Source of the DNA: Enterobacter quasihormaechei
GTDB taxonomy: Bacteria; Pseudomonadota; Gammaproteobacteria; Enterobacterales; Enterobacteriaceae
Direction: 5' to 3'
Assembly: GCF_004331385.1 (NCBI RefSeq)
Contig: NZ_SJON01000008.1
Coordinates: 124,001 to 188,000 of the forward strand
Length of the DNA: 64,000 bases
In this document: positions 34,218 through 44,007 of the stretch, piece after piece
Layout of the letters: every line of letters begins with the position of its first letter
Position numbering within the stretch: the first letter of the stretch is position 1
Position numbers and translations under genes: made by a program
Notes under the pieces: model-generated
Told to the model about the DNA's origin: nothing
Seen by the model: only the letters and a program-made list of their open reading frames with translations
The model's database searches: none

Positions 34218-35570
34218 ATGACCAGGCATTATGACTACATCGCAATCGGCGGCGGCAGCGGCGGCATCGCCTCCATTAACCGTGCGGCTATGTACGGCCA
34301 GAAGTGTGCGCTGATTGAAGCCAAAGCGCTCGGCGGCACCTGCGTGAACGTCGGTTGTGTACCGAAGAAAGTGATGTGGCATGCCGCGCAAATCCGTGAA
34401 GCTATTCATATGTATGGCCCGGACTACGGTTTTGATACCACCATCAACCACTTCGACTGGGACAAGCTGATCGCCAGCCGTACCGCCTACATCGATCGTA
34501 TTCACACCTCGTACGACAACGTGCTGGGCAAGAATAACGTTGACGTGATCCGCGGCTTCGCCCGTTTCGTGGATGCGAAAACGATCGAAGTGAACGGCGA
34601 GACGATCACTGCCGATCACATCCTGATCGCCACCGGCGGCCGTCCGAGCCATCCGAACATTCCGGGCGCGGAATACGGTATCGACTCCGACGGGTTCTTC
34701 GAGCTGCCAGCTCTGCCTGAGCGCGTGGCCATTGTGGGCGCAGGTTACATCGCGGTTGAGCTGGCTGGCGTGATTAACGGCCTGGGCGCAGAGGCGCACC
34801 TGTTCGTGCGTAAACACGCGCCGCTGCGCAGCTTCGACCCGCTGATCGTCGAGACGCTGGTTGAGGTGATGAACGCCGAAGGCCCAACGCTGCACACTAA
34901 CGCCGTACCAAAAGCGGTCGTTAAAAATGCAGACGGCAGCCTGACGCTGGAGCTGGAAGATGGCCGCAGCCAGACCGTTGACTGCCTGATCTGGGCGATT
35001 GGTCGTGAACCGGAAACCGACAACTTCAACCTGGCCGCAACTGACGTGAAAACCAATGAAAAAGGGTATATCGTCGTTGATAAGTTCCAGAACACCAGCG
35101 TACCGGGCATTTATGCCGTCGGGGATAACACCGGTGCCGTCGAACTGACGCCGGTTGCCGTTGCCGCAGGCCGTCGCCTCTCCGAGCGCCTGTTTAACAA
35201 CAAACCGGACGAGCACCTGGATTACAGCAACATCCCGACCGTGGTCTTCAGCCACCCGCCCATCGGCACCGTCGGCTTAACCGAGCCGCAGGCGCGCGAG
35301 CAGTACGGCGATGACCAGGTGAAAGTGTACAAATCGGCGTTTACCGCAATGTATACCGCAGTCACCTCACACCGTCAGCCGTGCCGCATGAAGCTGGTCT
35401 GCGTGGGCCCGGACGAGAAGATCGTCGGTATCCACGGCATTGGCTTTGGCATGGACGAGATCCTGCAAGGCTTCGCGGTGGCGCTGAAGATGGGCGCCAC
35501 CAAGAAAGACTTCGATAACACCGTCGCGATCCACCCGACGGCGGCAGAAGAATTTGTGACCATGCGTTAA
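34218..35570 (+). CDS. gor: Glutathione reductase
   Basis: 450-residue FAD/NADPH disulfide reductase. FAD motif [19 protein letters not shown], redox cysteines in [13 protein letters not shown] (Cys42, Cys47), NADPH motif [18 protein letters not shown], and the dimer active-site HPTAAEE at the C-terminus. Recycles oxidised glutathione. ATG follows AAGGAC. Known to be OxyR-controlled in E. coli; I did not identify a site here. Confidence 0.98.
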   Translation: MTRHYDYIAIGGGSGGIASINRAAMYGQKCALIEAKALGGTCVNVGCVPKKVMWHAAQIREAIHMYGPDYGFDTTINHFDWDKLIASRTAYIDRIHTSYDNVLGKNNVDVIRGFARFVDAKTIEVNGETITADHILIATGGRPSHPNIPGAEYGIDSDGFFELPALPERVAIVGAGYIAVELAGVINGLGAEAHLFVRKHAPLRSFDPLIVETLVEVMNAEGPTLHTNAVPKAVVKNADGSLTLELEDGRSQTVDCLIWAIGREPETDNFNLAATDVKTNEKGYIVVDKFQNTSVPGIYAVGDNTGAVELTPVAVAAGRRLSERLFNNKPDEHLDYSNIPTVVFSHPPIGTVGLTEPQAREQYGDDQVKVYKSAFTAMYTAVTSHRQPCRMKLVCVGPDEKIVGIHGIGFGMDEILQGFAVALKMGATKKDFDNTVAIHPTAAEEFVTMR

Positions 35571-35576
35571 GCCTGA

Positions 35577-35602
35577 TGCCCCTCTCCGGAGGGGCATTTT
35601 TC
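35577..35602 (+). terminator. gor Rho-independent terminator
   Basis: TGCCCCTC-tccg-GAGGGGCA stem followed by ATTTTTC, 6 bp after the gor stop. Confidence 0.9.
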
Positions 35603-35754
35603 ATTAACATTCACAAATCGTTGCAAAACGAATGCTCCGAAAATAGTGATCTACCGCACATATCCCCCCACATCTACCGAAGCGAATGTCTACGCTTATA
35701 GGACGCCCGGAAAAACCAGTCTTTGAGAACACATAACCGGAGGTCTTTATCACC

Positions 35755-37404
35755 ATGTTCAACCAGAAACTACAGACTGCCGAGGAAATCGAGTTCGAAA
35801 TTGCAGAAGAGCTGCGCTACGAAACCGATCCCTGTGAGTTAAAACTGGATGAGATGATCGAGGCAGAGCCGGAACCGGAAATGATTGAAGGGCTGCCGGC
35901 GTCCGATGCCCTCACGCCCGCAGACCGCTACCTTGAACTGTTTGAACACGTCCAGTCGTCGCGGCTGTTTGCGGACAGCAAAACCTTCCCCGACTGTGCG
36001 CCGAAGATGGATCCGCTGGATATCCTGATTCGCTACCGCAAGGTGCGTCGTCACCGTGATTTCGACCTGGCGCGCTTTGTGGAGAATCACTTCTGGCTGC
36101 CGGAGGATTACAGCAAAGAGTACGTCTCTGATCCCGGCTTCTCCCTGAAAGAACACATTGATAACCTGTGGCCGGTGCTGACGCGCGAGCCGCAGGATCA
36201 CATCCCGTGGTCGTCGCTGCTGGCGCTGCCGCAGGCCTATATTGTGCCCGGCGGTCGCTTCAGCGAGACCTACTACTGGGACTCCTACTTCTCCATGCTG
36301 GGGCTGGCGGAAAGCGGTCGTAACGATTTGCTGAAATGCATGGCCGATAACTTCGCCTGGCTGATTGAGCGCTATGGCCATATCCCGAACGGCAACCGTA
36401 CCTACTATCTCAGCCGCTCCCAGCCGCCGGTTTTTGCGCTGATGGTGGAGCTGTTTGAAGAGGACGGCGTGCGCGGGGCAAAGCGCTATCTTGAACACCT
36501 CAAGATGGAGTACGCCTTCTGGATGGACGGGGCAGAATCGCTGCTGCTCAATCAGGCCTATCGCAGTGCGGTCCGCATGCCGGACGGCTCCCTGCTTAAC
36601 CGTTACTGGGACGATCGCGATACGCCGCGGGATGAATCCTGGATTGAGGACGTTGAAACCGCCCGTCATTCGGGTCGCCCGCCGAACGAGGTGTATCGCG
36701 ACCTGCGCGCCGGGGCAGCCTCCGGCTGGGATTACTCGTCCCGCTGGCTGCGCGATCCGGCGCGGCTGGCCAGCATCCGCACGACACAATTTATCCCCAT
36801 CGATTTGAACGCGTTCCTGTTCAAGCTGGAGAGCGCTATTGCCAATATCTCAGCATCGAAAGGGGATAAAGAGACCGCCGATCTGTTCCGTCAGAAAGCC
36901 AGCGACCGCCGCGCGGCGGTGAACCGTTATCTGTGGGACGACGAGAACGGCTGTTATCGCGATTACGACTGGCGACGTGAAGCGCTGGCGCTCTTCTCTG
37001 CGGCCAGCATTGTGCCGCTGTACGTGGGCATGGCGACGCATGAGCAGGCGGAGCGGCTGTCCGATGCCGTTAAAGCACGTCTGCTCACACCGGGCGGGAT
37101 CCTCGCCACCGAATATGAAACAGGCGAACAGTGGGATAAGCCGAACGGCTGGGCGCCGCTGCAATGGATGGCCATTCAGGGGTTCAAACAGTACGGCAAC
37201 GACTCGCTGGGAGATGAGATCGCCTGGAGCTGGCTGCACACCGTGAACCATTACTATAAAACCCATCATAAGCTGATTGAGAAGTACCACATCGCCAGCA
37301 GCACGCCACGCGAAGGTGGCGGGGGGGAGTATCCGTTGCAGGATGGCTTCGGCTGGACCAATGGCGTGGTGCGGCGGTTGATTGGGTTGTATGGGGAGCC
37401 CTGA
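35755..37404 (+). CDS. treF: Cytoplasmic trehalase
   Basis: 549 residues, GH37, no signal peptide, so cytoplasmic. Signature 1 is [15 protein letters not shown] (about 164-178) and signature 2 is [13 protein letters not shown] (about 460-472). Splits trehalose to glucose after osmotic stress relief. ATG follows CGGAGG. In E. coli it is RpoS-dependent; the 152 bp after the gor terminator hold only the promoter region. Confidence 0.97.
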   Translation: MFNQKLQTAEEIEFEIAEELRYETDPCELKLDEMIEAEPEPEMIEGLPASDALTPADRYLELFEHVQSSRLFADSKTFPDCAPKMDPLDILIRYRKVRRHRDFDLARFVENHFWLPEDYSKEYVSDPGFSLKEHIDNLWPVLTREPQDHIPWSSLLALPQAYIVPGGRFSETYYWDSYFSMLGLAESGRNDLLKCMADNFAWLIERYGHIPNGNRTYYLSRSQPPVFALMVELFEEDGVRGAKRYLEHLKMEYAFWMDGAESLLLNQAYRSAVRMPDGSLLNRYWDDRDTPRDESWIEDVETARHSGRPPNEVYRDLRAGAASGWDYSSRWLRDPARLASIRTTQFIPIDLNAFLFKLESAIANISASKGDKETADLFRQKASDRRAAVNRYLWDDENGCYRDYDWRREALALFSAASIVPLYVGMATHEQAERLSDAVKARLLTPGGILATEYETGEQWDKPNGWAPLQWMAIQGFKQYGNDSLGDEIAWSWLHTVNHYYKTHHKLIEKYHIASSTPREGGGGEYPLQDGFGWTNGVVRRLIGLYGEP

Positions 37405-37410
37405 GCCTCG

Positions 37411-37447
37411 CCCCTCACCCTGATCCTCTCCCCTGAAGGGAGAGGGG
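37411..37447. repeat. CCCTCACCC-type intergenic repeat, copy a
   Basis: CCCTCACCCTGATCCTCTCCC followed by the inverse GGGAGAGG. It matches a second copy at 49482-49517 and is an abundant enterobacterial intergenic motif. It sits between the convergent treF and the next gene. Confidence 0.7.
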
Positions 37448-37456
37448 GAAAAATAA

Positions 37457-39040
37457 TCAGCGGATCACCTCATAAATGTCAGTCTGGATGGACTGCCATT
37501 TTTTTGTGGTGGCATCCGGCTGAGATTTAGCGCGCCGCGTGGCCATATCCGCATCATGCTGTTGGCGTTTCACCACTGCCGGGACGGTACAGAACGCTTT
37601 CAGGTACTGCTTGCGCATAGACGTCAGCGATTCGCCGTTCGCCATCGCATGGCTAAGCGTGTTAATAAAGCGTCGGCAGGGCTTTTGCTCTGTCATTTGC
37701 AGGCGGTAGCGCAGCATCACTTCCAGCACGTCGTCGTAGCCTGCTGATAACGCCTCTTCTGTCCATGACACTTTCCAGTCCATCCCGCCCTGCAAGAACA
37801 GGAGCGCCACGCGGGTATCGTTGCGGCTGATAGCTGAACGGAAGTTGTTTTCATCCCAGGTCACACCCATACGCGTCAGCGTTTCTCGCGAGGAAGGCGT
37901 TTCGCGCATCTCCTGCACCGGCGCGGGAGATGCCGAACTGGCCACAGCCGGCTGGGGTTTACTGCTGGTTACCAGCCAGGCTCCCCCCACGATAATCGCG
38001 ATAACCATCACGCCAACCGCTCCCCACAGCACGCCAGAAATCAGCTGTTCGCGCTGCTCGGGCGTTCGCGCGGCGCGCTGGGTCGGTTTCTCGATGCTGT
38101 CGCGCACTTCAAAAAGATCGCCACCCGTGGTGCGATCCCTTTTCTGCGCCTTTTCCCAGAACGCGTGCAGCTCGCTTTCCTCCACCGCCATGAGCGCCGC
38201 CGGGTTAATGCGTGTTCGCCCTTCCTCAAACGCGCGCTGAACGGAGCGGGTTATCTGCGTGTAATAGCTGTCGAGCAGCTGGATTTGCGCCCCGCTTAAC
38301 GGCTGCTGCACGGTGATGCTGTTGCGGATTTGACGGATATCCTCGAGGAAGGTTTGCAGCGTTTTACGAGGCTCTACCAGCAGCGTCAGCATGTCCGGGT
38401 CGTTAAACAGCGACGCGTAGTAGCGGCTAAATTCTTTTTTATCCACCAGCATCTGGGCCAGCTCGCTGAACAACATGCCGCTCAGCACATCGTTAATTTC
38501 ACCGTTTTTCAGCCAGCGACGCACGCGATCGGCGTTAAACAAGGTCTTAAGATGATTATTCAGCCGCGTCGGATCGGGCCACGCCTGCTGTATCAGCCCT
38601 TTTATCATTAGCTCGATGGCTCGCACCTGTTTCTGCGCCTGGAGCTGGCTCGCCTGCTCTGGCGCCATCCCGGTATCGTAGGTCAGGAGGGGCTGTTGCA
38701 AACGCAGATATTCAAGAGCGGTTACAAAGCGCATCGCCGCAATCAGCTGGTTTTCGCTGACGTCCTGCCCGCTTTCATACTGGGGGACGCGCTGCTGAAG
38801 CAAGCGTAATTGCAGCGTAAAGGCCGTCATTTCCGCATCATTCAGGTTCAGCTTCCTGGCAACGGCGCCCCACCCGCCCAGCCCCAGACGGGCGCTGTCC
38901 AGCTGTTCCAGAAACCAGCGTGGATCTTTGCCTTCACTAACAGGTACATTCAACAGAAGTAAGATTTCGACAGACGCCTGACGGATCGCCGCCAGGCAGT
39001 GTTCAAACTGCTCGCGGGTATGATGCGATGAGCTCATCAT
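37457..39040 (-). CDS. Membrane protein resembling STY4199-type HEPN proteins, with ankyrin-like C-terminus
   Basis: 527 residues. Residues 1-300 are helical and hydrophilic. A single membrane helix follows at about 332-352 (GVLWGAVGVMVIAIIVGGAWLV), then a ~170-residue C-terminal part with an ankyrin-like stretch (FRSAISRNDTRVALLFLQGGMDWKVSWTEEALSAGYDDVLEVMLRY). I think the N-terminal region matches the family named after Salmonella STY4199, described as HEPN-containing, but the RNase motif R-x4-6-H is not obvious (DIRQIRNSITVQQ), so activity is doubtful. Function unknown. It lies in an accessory block between treF and yhjB. Confidence 0.6.
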   Translation of the reverse strand: MMSSSHHTREQFEHCLAAIRQASVEILLLLNVPVSEGKDPRWFLEQLDSARLGLGGWGAVARKLNLNDAEMTAFTLQLRLLQQRVPQYESGQDVSENQLIAAMRFVTALEYLRLQQPLLTYDTGMAPEQASQLQAQKQVRAIELMIKGLIQQAWPDPTRLNNHLKTLFNADRVRRWLKNGEINDVLSGMLFSELAQMLVDKKEFSRYYASLFNDPDMLTLLVEPRKTLQTFLEDIRQIRNSITVQQPLSGAQIQLLDSYYTQITRSVQRAFEEGRTRINPAALMAVEESELHAFWEKAQKRDRTTGGDLFEVRDSIEKPTQRAARTPEQREQLISGVLWGAVGVMVIAIIVGGAWLVTSSKPQPAVASSASPAPVQEMRETPSSRETLTRMGVTWDENNFRSAISRNDTRVALLFLQGGMDWKVSWTEEALSAGYDDVLEVMLRYRLQMTEQKPCRRFINTLSHAMANGESLTSMRKQYLKAFCTVPAVVKRQQHDADMATRRAKSQPDATTKKWQSIQTDIYEVIR

Positions 39041-39189
39041 CTTTGTTTTCCTTGAGAGACAACAAATACCGCTAAAGCGGCATTAAAGGTGATTTTTCTT
39101 TTTATTTATACGAGGTTAAACATACCTGACTTTCTGTTGAAATAAAGTGACAACCCTATAATCATTTACAATGCCTCAGGAGAATCTGA

Positions 39190-39729
39190 ATGCCCGCCTT
39201 TACGACCGCACGCCTCACCTGCTCGCCGCTTCAGGAGCAAGACTGGCCCTTTTTTCTGTCGCTTCAGCAACATCCTGACGTGATGCGTTTTGTCGCCGAG
39301 GCGCGTAGCGAGGCGGACATTCGGGATGCCTTTGAGTCTCGACTGTTGCCGTGGACGCCGGGCAGCTCACACTGGCTCTGCCTTGTGGTGCGTGATACGG
39401 CCAGCCAGACGCCGCTGGGCGTAACCGGCTATGTACACCGGGAAGCAGATTGTGCCGAAGTCGGTTTTCTCTTTGCGCCCTCTGCGCAGGGGAAAGGTTA
39501 CGGCTTTGAATCGCTGCGGGCCGTGTGTGATTTCGCGTTGACTCAGGGCAATATTCGTCGGCTCACCGCCACCGTTACCGCGGGAAATATCGCCTCAAGG
39601 CGGCTGCTGGAAAAAACAGGTTTTCAGCTGGAAGGTGAATTGCGCGAGAGTTATTTCCTTTCAGGGCAATGGCATAACGACTGGCTGTTCGGTTTATTGA
39701 AAAAGGAATACCCGTTCAGTAAAACCTGA
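39190..39729 (+). CDS. GNAT-family N-acetyltransferase (RimJ/RimL-like)
   Basis: 179 residues. Acetyl-CoA motif A is APSAQGKGYGFESLRAVCDFAL and motif B NIASRRLLEKTGFQLEGELRESYFLSGQWHNDWLFGLLKKEY, as in RimJ/RimL ribosomal-protein acetyltransferases. Substrate unknown. CAGGAGAA precedes the ATG. Confidence 0.88.
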   Translation: MPAFTTARLTCSPLQEQDWPFFLSLQQHPDVMRFVAEARSEADIRDAFESRLLPWTPGSSHWLCLVVRDTASQTPLGVTGYVHREADCAEVGFLFAPSAQGKGYGFESLRAVCDFALTQGNIRRLTATVTAGNIASRRLLEKTGFQLEGELRESYFLSGQWHNDWLFGLLKKEYPFSKT

Positions 39730-39800
39730 TCAACAGCCATTTGGCGGATATTCCCCGGACGTCGTTTCCTCTATAGTCCCGCCATTAAGAGGAAACGCTT

Positions 39801-40139
39801 ATGACGGGTTATGCAATGCAGATAACGTCTGCTGCAATCGCATTAATTAAAAAGCAGCAGGGACTTTCCCTGGAAAAATACCGTGACGAAAAGGGAATAT
39901 GGGTTATAGGTTACGGTCACGTGATTCGCCAGTGGGAGAAATTTAACGGCCTCATTACGCCGGCTGAGGCGGAGTATTTGCTTTTCAATGATATTCAATT
40001 ATGTGAGACGCTGCTGCGGGAAACGAACCGACGCCCATTAACCCAACAGCAGCATGATGCCCTGGTATTAACTCTCTTCAGTTTTGGAGAAGACTCCCCT
40101 CTGCCAGAGAAGATCCTTCAGGCTGTCGCCCGGGTGTAG
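39801..40139 (+). CDS. Degenerate phage-type lysozyme-like protein (GH24 fold, active site lost)
   Basis: 112 residues, against about 150-165 for phage endolysins. The N-terminal part follows the GH24 pattern (IALIKKQQGLSLEKYRDEKGIWVIGYGHV), but the catalytic Glu is Gln (KKQQG instead of xxEG) and the catalytic Thr is Val (IWVIGYG instead of xxTIGYG); only Asp (YRDEKG) remains. It ends right after TQQQHDALVLTLFSFG, lacking the last third of the fold. No signal peptide. AGAGGA lies 8 bp before ATG. The last 22 bp overlap the end of the convergent yhjB. Probably a domesticated or decaying fragment. Confidence 0.75.
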   Translation: MTGYAMQITSAAIALIKKQQGLSLEKYRDEKGIWVIGYGHVIRQWEKFNGLITPAEAEYLLFNDIQLCETLLRETNRRPLTQQQHDALVLTLFSFGEDSPLPEKILQAVARV

Positions 40140-40720
40140 TACATCGCGGCCTGCGTCCGGTTTTTGACGTCAAGACGGCGGAAAAGCGTCTCAAGATGCG
40201 CTTTTACCGTTGCCGCACTGATGTTGAGATTACGCCCAATCTCTTTATTCGACTCTCCGGCCGCCAGTAACTTCAACACCTCACGCTGGCGCTCGCTTAA
40301 CAATGACAGTTCATCATGAGAGGAGTGCTGCTTCAGCCACTCGCCGGGAAAACAGACCATTCCTCGCGATACCGAATCCAGCACTGCGGAAAAGCGTTCG
40401 GGATTCGCATTGCGGGGGATTATCGCCACCACGTTGCGCTGTAGCATTTGCTCAACCCAGCGAGGCTCTTTTTTCGTTAATACCAACACCACGCGCGCCG
40501 CTGGAAAACGATCCGTAATCTCTTCCAGTAAAGCCACACCATTATCATGAATTAAATATCCATCTATCATGACGATAGCGGAGGGTGACGCGGATAATTG
40601 CGCCCATAATTCATCAGTCTGACGAGTCCCTGTCAAATCTATTTCCGGAATTAACTTCTGCAAACTGCACATCGCTCCATGAATAAATAATGACTGCCTG
40701 TCAAACATGATTACTCGCAT
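40118..40720 (-). CDS. yhjB: LuxR-family response regulator YhjB
   Basis: 200 residues, E. coli length. A receiver-like N-terminus (phosphoacceptor candidate Asp in AIVMIDGYL, Lys replaced region VLTKKEPRW) and a C-terminal LuxR helix-turn-helix (LSERQREVLKLLAAGESNKEIGRNLNISAATVKAHLETLFRRLDVKNRTQAA). Target genes unknown. The 3' end overlaps the lysozyme-like gene by 22 bp on the other strand. Confidence 0.9.
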   Translation of the reverse strand: MRVIMFDRQSLFIHGAMCSLQKLIPEIDLTGTRQTDELWAQLSASPSAIVMIDGYLIHDNGVALLEEITDRFPAARVVLVLTKKEPRWVEQMLQRNVVAIIPRNANPERFSAVLDSVSRGMVCFPGEWLKQHSSHDELSLLSERQREVLKLLAAGESNKEIGRNLNISAATVKAHLETLFRRLDVKNRTQAAMYYTRATA

Positions 40721-40860
40721 CGTTTTACTCCTCTGAGAATAGCGAAGGGGGATTCTACAGAGGCATTTTTTAAGAAAAAACTCAATGAACGGAGAGGTTA
40801 CAATTCATCCAGCTATCTTTATATTTTCCCGCATTTAGACATACCTGAATTAAGAATTTC

Positions 40861-40885
40861 CTTAAGAGGGTTCCCTCCTCTTAAG
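40861..40885. repeat. Perfect inverted repeat after the SDR gene
   Basis: CTTAAGAGG-gttccct-CCTCTTAAG, 9-bp arms, in the otherwise AT-rich 173-bp gap (40721-40893) upstream of yhjB. Could be an SDR terminator lacking a T-run or an operator for yhjB. Confidence 0.55.
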
Positions 40886-40893
40886 ACCGAACA

Positions 40894-41652
40894 TTACAGG
40901 AACATACCGCCTGAGACTTCAATACGTTGCGCATTCATCCAGCCCAGTTTGTCGCTGAGCAGGGCCGCAATGGCGTCACCAATATCATCGGGCAGGCCCA
41001 CGCGTCCCAGCGCAGTTTGCGACGCCAGCATCTGGTTAAGCTCCGCATTATCCCGCACGCGTCCGCCGCCAAAGTCGGTTTCAATGGCGCCAGGCGCGAT
41101 GATATTGACGGAAATACCGCGCGCGCCCAGCTCTTTTGCCTGATAGCGGGTCAGCACTTCCATCGCCCCTTTCATGGCAGCGTAGGTGCCTGAGCCTGGC
41201 TGAGTAAAACGGGCCAGTCCGCTGGAGACGTTCAGGATCCGTCCCCCGTCTTTTATTAACGGCAGCAGCTGCTGCGTGAGGAAAAACGGGCCTTTGAAAT
41301 GAATGTTCACCGCATCGTCAAACTGCGCCTCCGTCGTCTCGGTATAGGGGGCATATAAGCCTGTGCCGGCGTTGTTCACTAAATAGTCAAAGGCGTCACG
41401 TTGCCAGACGTGCTGAAGGGTGTCCTTCACCTGTTGAGCAAAACGCGGAAAACTTGCCGTATCGCCGACGTTAAGCTGCAATGCGGCCGCTTTTCCGCCT
41501 TTTGTCTCTATTTCGCGCACAACGTCATGCGCCTCCTGCTGGCTGCTGTTCCAGGTCAGGATGATGCCTGTCCCTTCCGCAGCCAGCTTCAGAACGGCGT
41601 TTTTACCCAGGCCGCGGCTACCGCCGGTCACTAATGCAATACGTTCACGCAT
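40894..41652 (-). CDS. SDR-family oxidoreductase, divergent to yhjC
   Basis: 252 residues. Cofactor motif VTGGSRGLGKNAVLKLA, LVNNAGTGLY, catalytic Ser (NVSSGLARF) and YAAMKGAME (YxxxK). Divergent from the LysR gene yhjC with a 119-bp shared promoter region, so probably its target. E. coli yhjC lacks this partner. Substrate unknown. Confidence 0.9.
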   Translation of the reverse strand: MRERIALVTGGSRGLGKNAVLKLAAEGTGIILTWNSSQQEAHDVVREIETKGGKAAALQLNVGDTASFPRFAQQVKDTLQHVWQRDAFDYLVNNAGTGLYAPYTETTEAQFDDAVNIHFKGPFFLTQQLLPLIKDGGRILNVSSGLARFTQPGSGTYAAMKGAMEVLTRYQAKELGARGISVNIIAPGAIETDFGGGRVRDNAELNQMLASQTALGRVGLPDDIGDAIAALLSDKLGWMNAQRIEVSGGMFL

Positions 41653-41771
41653 AATTCACCTCGTTTCGTCTGTGATGAAGATTGAGAAAGAGCTTATTAG
41701 ATGGTAGAAAATCAATAAATACTCCTGCTAACGCTTCACTGTTTCATTCATAACAACAATGACTAACATCT

Positions 41772-42671
41772 ATGGATAAAATACACGCAATGCAGCTTTT
41801 CCTTCGCGTCGCGGAACTGGAGAGTTTTTCCCGCGCGGCGGAGACGTTAAGCCTACCGAAAGGGAGCGTATCGCGGCAGATCCAGGCCCTGGAAAACGCG
41901 CTGGGTACGCAGCTGCTGCACCGCACTACCCGCCGCGTCAGCCTGACGCAGGACGGCATGGTTTATTATGAACGTGCAAAAGATCTGCTGATGAATCTGG
42001 ACGAGCTGGACGGCATGTTCCTGCACGACCCCTCCTCCATCAGCGGTCGGCTACGCGTGGATATGCCCGTTGCCATTGCGCGAAATGTCGTCATTCCAAA
42101 ACTGCCTGCCTTTTTACAGCAGTACCCCGGCATTGAGCTGGAGCTGAGCAGCAGCGACCGCCTGGTGGACGTCATCCGCGAAGGATTTGACTGCGTGGTG
42201 CGCGTGGGTAACCTGAAAGACTCCGGGCTTATCGCCCGTCCGCTTGGGAAGCTTTCGGTGATTAACTGCGCCAGCCCGGACTATCTGACGCGATTCGGCT
42301 ACCCTGAGACGCTGGACGATTTGGCCTCACACGCCCTCATTCACTACTCCGCCACGCTGGGCACCCGCCCGCTGGGTTTTGAGTATTTCAACGGCAGCGC
42401 GACCCAGTGGGTAAAAACGGGAGGCGTGCTGACGGTCAACAGCACGGAAACCTACCAGGCCGCCTGTATCGCCGGGCTTGGCATTATTCAGGTCCCGCGC
42501 GTCGGGGTGCGTGATGCCCTGCGCACGAAAAAACTCGTGGAGATCCTGCCGCAGTACCGGGCTGAACCGATGCCCGTCTCCCTCATTTATCCCCACCGCC
42601 GTAACCTCTCCCGCCGGGTGCATGTGTTTATGGCGTGGCTTACCGAACTCACAAAAAGTTACGTGGACTAG
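41772..42671 (+). CDS. yhjC: LysR-family regulator YhjC
   Basis: 299 residues, same as E. coli YhjC, with N-terminal MDKIHAMQLFLRVAELESFSRAAETLSLPKGSVSRQIQALE and a full effector-binding domain (LRVDMPVAIARNVVIPKLPAFLQQYPGIELELSSSDRLVDVIREGFDCVVRVG). Likely controls the divergent SDR gene. Confidence 0.93.
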   Translation: MDKIHAMQLFLRVAELESFSRAAETLSLPKGSVSRQIQALENALGTQLLHRTTRRVSLTQDGMVYYERAKDLLMNLDELDGMFLHDPSSISGRLRVDMPVAIARNVVIPKLPAFLQQYPGIELELSSSDRLVDVIREGFDCVVRVGNLKDSGLIARPLGKLSVINCASPDYLTRFGYPETLDDLASHALIHYSATLGTRPLGFEYFNGSATQWVKTGGVLTVNSTETYQAACIAGLGIIQVPRVGVRDALRTKKLVEILPQYRAEPMPVSLIYPHRRNLSRRVHVFMAWLTELTKSYVD

Positions 42672-42721
42672 TCGCAAGCTATAATTCAGTAACATCCAGC
42701 TCAACGAAAAGGAAAATGCGC

Positions 42722-43747
42722 GTGACGCCGGAAAATAACCCGCAACGACCGACTCAACATTTAGATTATGAACCCATCAAAAAGATGGATAACGAACCTG
42801 AAGCGTCGAAAGAGCCTGGAACGGCCAGCAAAGCGCTGGGCACCGTAACCGGTATAGCTGAAAAAATTCAGCAGATACCCGCGATTGCCCACCTGATACG
42901 CGCCGCTGAGCGCTTCAATGACCGCATGGGAAATCAGTTCGGCGCGGCGATCACCTACTTCTCTTTCCTGTCGATGATCCCCATCCTGATGGTGTCGTTT
43001 GCCGCCGCCGGTTTTGTGCTGGCGTCTCACCCGACGCTATTGCAGGACATCTTCAATAAGATCCTGAACAACGTTAGCGACCAGACGCTCGCCACGACGC
43101 TTAAAAGCACCATCAATACAGCCGTGCAGCAGCGTACCACCGTGGGTATCGTCGGGTTGCTCATTGCGCTCTACTCCGGGGTGAACTGGATGGGCAACCT
43201 GCGTGAGGCCATTCGCGCCCAGTCGCGTGACGTCTGGGAGCGTACCCCGCAGGACCAGGAGAAGATATGGGTGAAGTATCTGCGCGACTTTATTTCGCTG
43301 ATTGGGCTGCTGGTGGCGCTGGTCATCACGCTCTCTATCACCTCGGTCGCCGGTTCCGCGCAGCAGATGATTATCTCCGCGCTGTATCTGGATTACATTG
43401 AATGGCTTAAGCCGGCCTGGCGCGGTATAGGGCTTGCCATCTCCATCTTTGCTAACTACCTGCTGTTCTTCTGGATCTTCTGGCGTTTGCCCCGCCATCG
43501 CCCGCGCAAGAAGGCGCTGATCCGCGGGACGTTGATTGCCGCTATTGGTTTTGAGGTGATCAAAATTGTGATGACCTATACGCTGCCGTCGCTGGTCAAG
43601 TCTCCCTCCGGCGCGGCCTTTGGTTCAGTGCTGGGGCTGATGGCCTTCTTCTATTTCTTCGCGCGCCTGACGCTGTTCTGCGCCGCGTGGATCGCTACCG
43701 CAGAGTATAAAGACGACCCGCGCATGCCGGGAAAAACCCACCACTGA
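42722..43747 (+). CDS. yhjD: Inner-membrane protein YhjD (YihY/BrkB-related)
   Basis: About 341 residues. After a polar N-terminus there are six helices (FGAAITYFSFLSMIPILMVSFAAAGFVLASHP .. FFYFFARLTLFCAAWIATAEYKDDPRMPGK). E. coli YhjD mutations bypass the need for Kdo in lipid A export, so it is linked to LPS precursor transport. GTG 42722 aligns with the E. coli start and lies 8 bp after AAGGA; ATG 42716 is only 2 bp from it and less likely. Confidence 0.9.
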   Translation: MTPENNPQRPTQHLDYEPIKKMDNEPEASKEPGTASKALGTVTGIAEKIQQIPAIAHLIRAAERFNDRMGNQFGAAITYFSFLSMIPILMVSFAAAGFVLASHPTLLQDIFNKILNNVSDQTLATTLKSTINTAVQQRTTVGIVGLLIALYSGVNWMGNLREAIRAQSRDVWERTPQDQEKIWVKYLRDFISLIGLLVALVITLSITSVAGSAQQMIISALYLDYIEWLKPAWRGIGLAISIFANYLLFFWIFWRLPRHRPRKKALIRGTLIAAIGFEVIKIVMTYTLPSLVKSPSGAAFGSVLGLMAFFYFFARLTLFCAAWIATAEYKDDPRMPGKTHH

Positions 43748-43754
43748 TGTTCTG

Positions 43755-43776
43755 TCGGGCTGATATTTCAGCCCGA
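43755..43776 (+). terminator. yhjD hairpin terminator (weak)
   Basis: TCGGGCTG-atattt-CAGCCCGA 8 bp after the yhjD stop; no T-run. The rest of the 260-bp gap to yhjE is AT-rich and shows only the yhjE promoter. Confidence 0.55.
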
Positions 43777-43944
43777 TCCATCATTTCAGCATATAAATCC
43801 AGACCGTAACTTTTATTTAACTCAAAACCAGTTTTAATGACTGATATTTAAAATGTGTGAAGCATTTCATGGAAGTGTTTTCGCTGGCCTGAAAATTATC
43901 CGCTTTTTGTTGCTTTTATGACCACGCCACGCCTTTGTTACAGA

Positions 43945-43974
43945 TTGAAATGTCGCTTTTGCTATGCCTAATAT
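43945..43974 (+). promoter_or_regulatory. Putative yhjE promoter
   Basis: TTGAAA (43945-43950), 18-bp spacer, TAATAT (43969-43974), 33 bp before the yhjE start. Confidence 0.5.
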
Positions 43975-44007
43975 GGCCCTTCGTTCGTCCAAAAATAAGA
44001 AAATATT

